Below are positions 35,394 to 40,269 of a DNA stretch of 40,269 bases, piece by piece. The notes beneath the pieces were generated by a model that worked only from the letters and a program-made list of their open reading frames with translations, was not told where the DNA came from and made no database searches. Made by a program: the position numbers and the translations under genes. The first letter of the stretch is position 1; every line of letters begins with the position of its first letter. Source of the DNA: Pseudolabrys sp. (GTDB lineage: Bacteria > Pseudomonadota > Alphaproteobacteria > Rhizobiales > Xanthobacteraceae); contig JALHRB010000033.1 of assembly GCA_022841665.1 (NCBI GenBank), forward strand, positions 1 through 40,269, read 5' to 3'.

Positions 35394-35421
35394 AAAAAAC
35401 CCCGGAGCTTTCGCCCCGGGG
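35394..35421 (-). terminator. Intrinsic terminator, minus strand
   Basis: CCGGGG (35421-35416 on the plus strand) and CCCCGG (35400-35405) form the stem; on the minus strand TTTTTT follows directly at 35399-35394. It faces away from the DUF262 gene and therefore belongs to a minus-strand transcript. Confidence 0.75.
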
Positions 35422-35560
35422 CTAAGTTGGGAGGAGAGAGCCCGACAGGGGCTCAGTCAAGATGTACGCAGACGCAACAAGGGGGAGAGCCGTTGGCAAC
35501 CCGTTGACGCTGCGATGACCGAAGTCCGGAAGTGGCGTGCGCTAGCTCACTAAAAACGAA
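35394..35560 (-). ncRNA. Candidate small RNA downstream of ctrA
   Basis: Read on the minus strand, this stretch has a hairpin GAGCCC-CTGTC-GGGCTC (35454-35438), then an unpaired CTCCTCCC (35436-35429), then a terminator hairpin CCCCGG/CCGGGG with TTTTTT. Hairpin, exposed anti-ribosome-binding-site CU-rich loop and terminator are the layout of alphaproteobacterial regulatory RNAs such as the alpha-r14 family. The 5' end is a guess; no promoter was found. Confidence 0.4.
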
Positions 35561-35587
35561 AGCCGCGACTTGGAAGAAAAACAAATC

Positions 35588-35621
35588 GTCAAAAACGAAA
35601 CGGGGCGCTCGATGCGCCCCG
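35588..35621 (-). terminator. Terminator of ctrA
   Basis: On the minus strand CGGGGCGC and GCGCCCCG (35621-35614 and 35608-35601) form an 8-bp stem with a 5-base loop, followed by TTTCGTTTTTG. It lies 12 bases after the ctrA stop. Confidence 0.88.
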
Positions 35622-35632
35622 CTGTATCCGTC

Positions 35633-36334
35633 TTAGGCGGGGATCCGCGCCTCGTCCTCGCTCGGCTCGCGCAGCACGTAGCCGCGGCCCCACACCGTCT
35701 CGATGTAGTTCTTGCCCGAGGAGGCGTTGGCCAGCTTCTTGCGCAGCTTGCAGATGAAGACGTCGATGATCTTGAGCTCCGGCTCGTCCATGCCGCCGTA
35801 GAGATGGTTGAGGAACATCTCCTTGGTGAGCGTCGTGCCCTTGCGCAGGGAGAGCAGCTCGAGCATCTGGTATTCCTTGCCCGTCAGGTGCACGCGCTGG
35901 CCGCCGACCTCCACCGTCTTGGTGTCGAGGTTGACCACCAGGTCGCCGGTGTTGATGACCGACTGGGCGTGGCCCTTGGAGCGGCGCACGATGGCGTGGA
36001 TGCGGGCGATCAGCTCGTCCTTGTGGAACGGCTTGGTCATGTAGTCGTCGGCGCCGAACCCTAAGCCCTTCACCTTGTCCTCGATGCCGGCGAGGCCGGA
36101 CAGGATCAGAATCGGGGTCTTGACCTTGGACACCCGCAGCGAGCGGAGAACCTCGAAACCCGACATGTCGGGGAGGTTCAGGTCCAGGAGGATGATGTCG
36201 TAGTCGTACAGCTTGCCGAGATCGACGCCTTCTTCCCCGAGGTCCGTCGTGTAGACGTTGAAACTCTCGGATTTGAGCATCAGCTCGATAGATTGAGCGG
36301 TGGCGCTGTCGTCTTCAATGAGGAGAACGCGCAT
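35633..36334 (-). CDS. ctrA: Cell-cycle response regulator CtrA
   Basis: CtrA is the master cell-cycle transcription factor of alphaproteobacteria; phosphorylated through CckA-ChpT, it controls division, flagella and chemotaxis. The 233-residue product has a receiver with Asp51 ([15 protein letters not shown]), Lys101 ([14 protein letters not shown]), and an OmpR-type winged helix from about 130 ([39 protein letters not shown]). The C-terminus EDEARIPA ends in two small hydrophobics, as needed for ClpXP recognition in relatives that end in Ala-Ala. It is divergent from fliI across 627 bases. Confidence 0.97.
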   Translation of the reverse strand: MRVLLIEDDSATAQSIELMLKSESFNVYTTDLGEEGVDLGKLYDYDIILLDLNLPDMSGFEVLRSLRVSKVKTPILILSGLAGIEDKVKGLGFGADDYMTKPFHKDELIARIHAIVRRSKGHAQSVINTGDLVVNLDTKTVEVGGQRVHLTGKEYQMLELLSLRKGTTLTKEMFLNHLYGGMDEPELKIIDVFICKLRKKLANASSGKNYIETVWGRGYVLREPSEDEARIPA

Positions 36335-36416
36335 TTAAGTCCCCTTCTCGCCGCAGCCGGGCCTTAGGTCAGCGCCGCAAAGGCGGCGAGTTAAAAAAAA
36401 CGCTGTGGGACAAACT

Positions 36417-36456
36417 GATTCGACACTATCGGCGTATGGTTAACAAAACCTGATTC
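36417..36456 (-). promoter_or_regulatory. GANTC and CtrA half-site cluster upstream of ctrA
   Basis: Two GATTC sites (36417-36421 and 36452-36456) match the CcrM methylation sequence GANTC. They flank a TTAAC CtrA half-site (36440-36444). In Caulobacter the ctrA promoter is likewise controlled by CcrM methylation and by CtrA itself. Confidence 0.5.
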
Positions 36457-36775
36457 TCACTGGCAAGCGCGCCGTAGCAGGGGCGCGCCGAATCACCGTA
36501 AGATGTTGCCATTGAGTGGTTTTTTCGCCACTTGCGCGGTTTGTGCCCCTTCCGAAGAGCCGGCGGTAGCCGGCGCTGCAATCGCCCTTTCCGTCCCGGC
36601 CGGGCGATTCGATGGCCGCTTGTCCCATGGACGATGACCCAATGATTAACGACGCGGGTAAACAACGGGTTAAAGGCGGGGGTCTGCCGGTAAGCCTAAG
36701 GGCGGGTTTACGGCCTTTTTCCGTCTTTCCGGCCGCACGCGCCTCGACAGGTTCCAAATTCACGGTTGGGGCGTG
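36457..36775 (+). other. Spacer between ctrA and the fliI palindromic element
   Basis: No gene was recognised. It contains a near CtrA box TAAA-N7-TTAA (36659-36673) and a TTAAC at 36646-36650, so CtrA control of the fliI side is plausible. The frame from 36612 runs through the palindromic repeat and is not a gene. Confidence 0.4.
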
Positions 36776-36805
36776 CGGGCGCACGCTCGCCACGCACTCT
36801 CTTTA

Positions 36806-36930
36806 CCTCCCCCTGCAAGGGGGAGGTCGCCCGGCGAAGTCCGCAAGGACGCAGGCGGGCGGGTGGGGGTCTCGCTTCGAGCGTCTGCAAGGCGACCCCC
36901 ACCCCAACCCTCCCCCTTGCAGGGGGAGGG
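36806..36930. repeat. Palindromic repeat element upstream of fliI
   Basis: Three inverted repeats are nested here: CCTCCCCCT (36806-36814) with AGGGGGAGG (36818-36826); GGTGGGGGTC (36862-36871) with GACCCCCACC (36894-36903); and CCCTCCCCCT (36908-36917) with AGGGGGAGGG (36921-36930). Outer hairpins are near copies of each other. It is of the type of dispersed intergenic palindromes common in rhizobia. It ends 31 bases before fliI. Confidence 0.7.
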
Positions 36931-36961
36931 AGCGCGCTGTGCAGGCGGCGAAGCAGACGGG

Positions 36962-38305
36962 ATGACCATGAAAGCCCTGGCCGAGCAGATCAGCGATCTG
37001 GACGGCGTCGAGATCTACGGCCGCGTGGTCGGCGTGCGCGGGCTGATGGTCGAGGTGGCCGGTCCCATCCACGCCATGTCGGTCGGCGCGCGGCTGACCC
37101 TCGAGACGGGACTAAGCCCCGGCATCCCCTGCGAGGTGGTGGGGTTCTCCGGCGGCCACGCGCTGGCCATGCCGTTTGCGGCGCTGGAAGGCGTGCGGCG
37201 CGGCTGCCGCGCGGTGGTCTCCACCTCGGCCGGGGCGGTGCGACCGTCGGAAGCCTGGCTCGGCCGTGTGCTCAACGCCATGGGCGAGCCGATCGACGGG
37301 CTCGGGCCGCTGCCGCCGGGGCCGGCGCCTTACCCGTTCCGCTCGTCGCCGCCGCCGGCGCACGCGCGCCGCAGAGTGGGCGAGCCGCTCGACCTCGGCG
37401 TGCGCGCCATGAACACCTTCATGACCTGTTGCCGCGGCCAGCGCCTGGGCATCTTCGCCGGCTCCGGCGTCGGCAAGTCGGTGCTGCTGTCGATGCTGGC
37501 GCGCAACGTGCACGCCGACATCTCGGTGATCGGCCTGGTCGGCGAGCGCGGCCGCGAGGTGCAGGAGTTCTTGCAGGACGATTTGGGCCCGGCGGGCCTG
37601 GCGCGCTCGGTGGTGGTGGTCTCGACGTCGGACGAGCCGGCGCTGATGCGCCGCCAGGCGGCGTACCTGACGCTCGCCATCGCCGAGTTCTTCCGCGACC
37701 TGCACAAGGACGTCCTGGTGCTGATGGATTCGGTCACGCGCTTCGCCATGGCGCAGCGCGAGATCGGGCTCTCGGCCGGCGAGCCGCCGACCGCCAAGGG
37801 CTATACGCCGACGGTATTCACCGAGCTGCCGCGGCTCTTGGAGCGGGCGGGGCCGGGCACCGACGAGGGCACCATCACCGGCATCTTCACGGTGCTGGTG
37901 GACGGCGACGACCACAACGAGCCGGTGGCGGACGCGGTGCGTTCGATCCTCGACGGCCACATCGTGATGGAGCGGGCGATCGCCGAGCGCGGGCGCTATC
38001 CGGCCATCAACATCTTGAAGTCGGTGTCGCGCACCATGCCGCGCGCGGCCGATCCGGCCTTCGTGCCGGTGATTTCGCGCGCGCGCCAGGTGATGGCGAC
38101 CTACGCCGACATGGAGGAACTGATCCGGCTCGGGGCCTACCGCCCCGGTTCCAGCGCCGAGGTGGACGAGGCCATCGCCCTGCACAAGCCGCTGGAGGCC
38201 TTCCTCGGCCAGGGCAAGGAAGAATCGACCACGCTCGCCGCCGGCTACCAGCGGCTGGAGGAGATCCTCAAAGGCCTCGAGCCCGAGGCCAGCGAGCGCG
38301 CCTGA
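36962..38305 (+). CDS. fliI: Flagellar export ATPase FliI
   Basis: FliI powers or regulates protein export through the flagellar type III apparatus. The 447-residue product has the F1-beta-like fold: an N-terminal beta barrel ([19 protein letters not shown]), Walker [27 protein letters not shown], Walker [21 protein letters not shown], and a C-terminal helical region. ATG 36962 has no classical ribosome binding site; ATG 36968 is an alternative start. A palindromic repeat lies just upstream. fliJ follows after 215 bases. Confidence 0.96.
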   Translation: MTMKALAEQISDLDGVEIYGRVVGVRGLMVEVAGPIHAMSVGARLTLETGLSPGIPCEVVGFSGGHALAMPFAALEGVRRGCRAVVSTSAGAVRPSEAWLGRVLNAMGEPIDGLGPLPPGPAPYPFRSSPPPAHARRRVGEPLDLGVRAMNTFMTCCRGQRLGIFAGSGVGKSVLLSMLARNVHADISVIGLVGERGREVQEFLQDDLGPAGLARSVVVVSTSDEPALMRRQAAYLTLAIAEFFRDLHKDVLVLMDSVTRFAMAQREIGLSAGEPPTAKGYTPTVFTELPRLLERAGPGTDEGTITGIFTVLVDGDDHNEPVADAVRSILDGHIVMERAIAERGRYPAINILKSVSRTMPRAADPAFVPVISRARQVMATYADMEELIRLGAYRPGSSAEVDEAIALHKPLEAFLGQGKEESTTLAAGYQRLEEILKGLEPEASERA

Positions 38306-38520
38306 GATTTTTACCCTTCGTTAACGCGTCGGCGCCGCCGAGGCCTGTTTTTTGATGGGCTTAGCGTTTCGACAGGTGTGCATGGACCTGTGGCTGGAAA
38401 CCGAAAACTAACGTTATTGCGCCAGATTGAGCCCACTGAACGTCCGGGGCCGCCCGGAGCGGGCCGAAGAATTCGGCCATGCGCGGCGGAAATTCGGGGC
38501 TTCGGGGGAGTATTTTGTCG
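38306..38520 (+). other. Spacer between fliI and fliJ
   Basis: These 215 bases hold a TTAAC half-site in TTCGTTAACG just after the fliI stop and the fliJ ribosome binding site (GGGGGAG at 38505-38511). No gene or clear terminator is visible. Confidence 0.4.
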
Positions 38521-38946
38521 ATGAAGTCACGCGAAACCCTCATCCGACTGAAGAAGTTTCAGGTCGACGAGAAGCGGCGCAAGGTGGCCCAGATCGAGGC
38601 CATGATCGCCGAATTCGCCCGCATCGGGGCCGAGCTCGACCGCGAGATCAAGCTCGAGCAGGACCGCGCCGGCATCCACGATCCCGGCCACTTCGCCTAT
38701 CCGACCTACGCCAAGGCGGCGATGACGCGCAAAGAGAACCTCAAGCGCTCGACCGACGAGCTGCGCGTGCAGCTCGACGACGCCAAGGCCATGCTGGGCG
38801 AGGCCTTCGAGGAATTGAAGAAGGTCGAGATGCTCGATGAGCGCGACCAGCAGCGCGAGAAGGCGGAAGCCAACGCGCGCGAGCAGGCCGAGCTCGACCG
38901 CATCGCGGCGCTGCGCTACAGCGGCGCCGGCGGCGTGCGGATTTAG
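38521..38946 (+). CDS. fliJ: Flagellar export chaperone FliJ
   Basis: FliJ is the coiled-coil stalk protein that binds the FliI hexamer and the FlhA gate. The 141-residue product starts MKSRETLIRLKKFQVDEKRRK, and almost all of it is helical with heptads (IEAMIAEFARIGAELDREIKL, then KKVEMLDERDQQREKAEANA). The open frame begins at 38479, but ATG 38521, with GGGGGAG upstream, is the start. Its position after fliI is typical. Confidence 0.9.
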   Translation: MKSRETLIRLKKFQVDEKRRKVAQIEAMIAEFARIGAELDREIKLEQDRAGIHDPGHFAYPTYAKAAMTRKENLKRSTDELRVQLDDAKAMLGEAFEELKKVEMLDERDQQREKAEANAREQAELDRIAALRYSGAGGVRI

Positions 38947-38976
38947 CTCGGGGGCATTTCGATAGCAGTTTTGCAG

Positions 38977-39006
38977 CGGCGCCCTTGCGGCGCCGTTGCC
39001 GTTTTT
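38977..39006 (+). terminator. Terminator after fliJ
   Basis: CGGCGCC (38977-38983) and GGCGCCG (38989-38995) form a 7-bp stem with loop CTTGC; TTGCCGTTTTT follows. It ends the fliI-fliJ transcript before the convergent small gene. Confidence 0.78.
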
Positions 39007-39020
39007 ACGCCCGCGCCGCG

Positions 39021-39341
39021 CTACTTCTTCGCCGCCGGCTCGGCCTTCGCCTTCACTTGCGCCAGCTCGCCTTCCAGCTTCGCCACCGCCGCTTTCAACG
39101 CGGCGATTTCGGCCTTGGCGGCGGCCGCCTCGCGGGCGGCGGCGGCAAGCTTGCCATTGGTGTCGCGCGTCTGCTTGAGCAGCGCCTGATGCAGGAATTC
39201 GACATTGGCTTGCAGGCAACCGGTGCGGCGCTCCATCTGCTTTTCAGCGCCGCAGGCTTCCAGGCCGCGGATATCCTGCGCCGGTGCGGCCGACGACAGG
39301 GCCGTCAGCAGGATCGCCGCAGCGCAGAGATGACGGACCAT
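39021..39341 (-). CDS. Small exported coiled-coil protein
   Basis: This 106-residue protein has a signal peptide (MVRHLCAAAILLTALSSAAPAQ), a segment with two cysteines (ACGAEKQMERRTGCLQ) that could form a disulfide, and a C-terminal Ala/Lys/Glu coiled coil (AAKAEIAALKAAVAKLEGEL). ATG 39341 has GGAG upstream. It lies between fliJ (convergent) and the lysozyme-like gene (same strand, 25 bases upstream). No family is recognised; the periplasm is the likely place of action. Confidence 0.72.
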   Translation of the reverse strand: MVRHLCAAAILLTALSSAAPAQDIRGLEACGAEKQMERRTGCLQANVEFLHQALLKQTRDTNGKLAAAAREAAAAKAEIAALKAAVAKLEGELAQVKAKAEPAAKK

Positions 39342-39366
39342 GGCCGGCTCCTCGGTGTCGCGCCGG

Positions 39367-40269
39367 TCAGAACGCCGACGCCAGTTCGCGCGCGCCGGGC
39401 GACTGCGCGCCGCGCGCCATCAGCCGCTCCATGTCGGCGATCAGGCCGGCGACCGTGGCGGTGCGGCGCGCGACCGGGTTGCGCTCATAGCCGATCTGCT
39501 GGAAGAAGTTCGAGGTCGGTACCTTCTCGCGCAAAGCCTGCGGCATGGTCACCATGTCGATGCCGTTGCCGTCGCCGGTGAGGTTCATCAGCTCGAGCTC
39601 GGCCGCGCTCAAGAGCCGCGTGTGGCCCTTCATCTTGGCGAACTGCACCGAGGTGGTCAGCTTCTGCACTTGCAGCAGCGGGCCGAGGTCGAGATCGAGC
39701 ACGGCCGCGTGGATGCCCCAGCCGCCTTTGGTGGTCTTGGCCAGCTTGTCCTGCTCGCTCCAGCGCTGCGGCACCGTGCGGGCGTAGGCGATCATGCGCT
39801 TGAGCGCCTCGATCTTGCGCTCCATCGCGCGCTTGCTCTCGCCGCGCAAGGTCGCCGACTTCATGCGCAGCGTGGACAGATAGTGATTGCCGGATTCGGC
39901 GAGCAGCGAGAGCGTGTTGGTCGAGAGCAGCTGATTGTAGCCGACCGCCGGCGAGACCGGCTTCGGCCGCGTCGGCGTGACGCCCGACTGCATGTCATAG
40001 GTGCCGTTGCCGCCGGTCTCGAAGGCGTAGACGCCGATGATCTGCTCGCGCGTCAGCCCGGCCGCCAGCGCGGCGCGCGCATAAGCGCGCTTGAATTCGG
40101 CCTCGTTCTGCGGCCGGTTCGGCACGAAGCCGAACTCGTCGGCCGCCGCCCTGAGGAAATCGGCGACCACCGGGATGTAAGGCTGGTCCGGCGGCGGCTT
40201 GTCCGGCGCCTGCGGATCGACCGGGCGCGGCGGGCCGGTGTATTGCGGCGGCTGCGTCAGCACGTAGTC
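39367..40269 (-). CDS. Partial lysozyme-like protein (5' end outside the window)
   Basis: The frame stays open to the right edge (DYVLTQPP...), so the GTG at 40263 is probably internal. The visible 300 residues start with a Pro-rich stretch (PPQYTGPPRPVDPQAPDKPP), then a helical domain with VYAFETGGNGTYDMQSG and AVGYNQLLSTNTLSLLAE. This resembles the transglycosylase/lysozyme fold, with a possible catalytic Glu in FETGGNGT and a GYNQLL segment like the GLMQ motif of SLT enzymes. It may act on peptidoglycan near the flagellar export genes. This is inference from motif shape; no named family is assured. Confidence 0.65.
   Translation of the reverse strand, partial: DYVLTQPPQYTGPPRPVDPQAPDKPPPDQPYIPVVADFLRAAADEFGFVPNRPQNEAEFKRAYARAALAAGLTREQIIGVYAFETGGNGTYDMQSGVTPTRPKPVSPAVGYNQLLSTNTLSLLAESGNHYLSTLRMKSATLRGESKRAMERKIEALKRMIAYARTVPQRWSEQDKLAKTTKGGWGIHAAVLDLDLGPLLQVQKLTTSVQFAKMKGHTRLLSAAELELMNLTGDGNGIDMVTMPQALREKVPTSNFFQQIGYERNPVARRTATVAGLIADMERLMARGAQSPGARELASAF

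Larger units (their letters stand above)
35386..35632 (-). other. Intergenic region between the DUF262 gene and ctrA
   Basis: This 247-base spacer holds two minus-strand terminators and a candidate small RNA between them. On the plus strand, the only frame with a start (35462, 18 codons) has no ribosome binding site at a useful distance and is not called. Confidence 0.5.

Noticed and set aside
35394-35421. Hairpin after the DUF262 gene as its terminator
   Set aside because: The T-run is on the opposite strand; on the plus strand the hairpin is followed by GCTAAG, so it serves a minus-strand transcript.
35495-35518. Possible CRISPR-like or repeat signal in the spacer near ctrA
   Set aside because: No repeated unit with regular spacing exists here or anywhere in the window.
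36612-36965. 117-codon frame upstream of fliI
   Set aside because: It reads through the palindromic element and has no plausible protein features.
36766-38355. 529-residue frame overlapping fliI in another frame
   Set aside because: Arg/Gly/Ala-rich shadow of fliI that starts inside the palindromic repeat.

Overview
The window looks like a chromosomal segment of an alphaproteobacterium of the order Hyphomicrobiales (Rhizobiales), most like the Bradyrhizobiaceae/Xanthobacteraceae. The grounds are the high G+C, the ctrA/chpT cell-cycle phosphorelay next to flagellar fliI-fliJ, an alphaproteobacterial RpoH, EipA (DUF1134), tandem DUF2336 proteins and a BcsS-like protein. No similarity search was run; names come from motifs, length and context.

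Layout. 1-3.2 kb: the end of an unrecognised conserved gene and two tandem DUF2336 paralogues. 3.2-7.1 kb: rpoH and rluD (minus strand), a small membrane protein, tRNA-Glu(CTC), a 27-residue membrane peptide gene and a secreted dienelactone-hydrolase-like protein. 7.6-12.6 kb: the most unusual unit, a tight four-gene operon encoding a stand-alone PqqD-like peptide-binding protein, an ATP-grasp ligase, a fold-type III PLP decarboxylase and a 10-TM urea-channel-like protein fused to an M23 peptidase. It looks like an undescribed pathway for an amino-acid- or peptide-derived product. 12.9-15.4 kb: BcsS-like protein and an orphan oligopeptide-type binding protein. 15.4-18.3 kb: hsp20-lon operon with a hairpin over the hsp20 ribosome binding site. 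18.5-21.5 kb: small protein, ferredoxin-reductase-like flavoprotein, HTH/binding-protein regulator and DUF971. 21.5-25.2 kb: tRNA-Val(CAC), a membrane-anchored coiled-coil protein, eipA, a YHS-like protein and cysQ.

25.3-31.7 kb: chpT followed by cheA-cheW-cheY-cheB-cheR. A CtrA box (TTAA-N7-TTAA) and an 11-bp inverted repeat that overlaps the cheA ribosome binding site lie just upstream of cheA. 31.7-35.4 kb: a GC-rich hairpin-filled spacer, a small hypothetical gene, a winged-helix regulator, and one conspicuously AT-rich gene for a DUF262/DUF1524 (GmrSD-like) nuclease, probably acquired horizontally as a phage defence. 35.4-40.3 kb: a candidate small RNA, ctrA with GANTC sites and a CtrA half-site upstream, a palindromic repeat element, fliI-fliJ, a small secreted coiled-coil protein and a partial lysozyme-like protein.

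Central logic: ChpT hands phosphate to CtrA, which probably acts on the che operon, its own promoter and the fliI region, so motility and chemotaxis look tied to the cell cycle. RpoH, Hsp20 and Lon form the heat-shock component.
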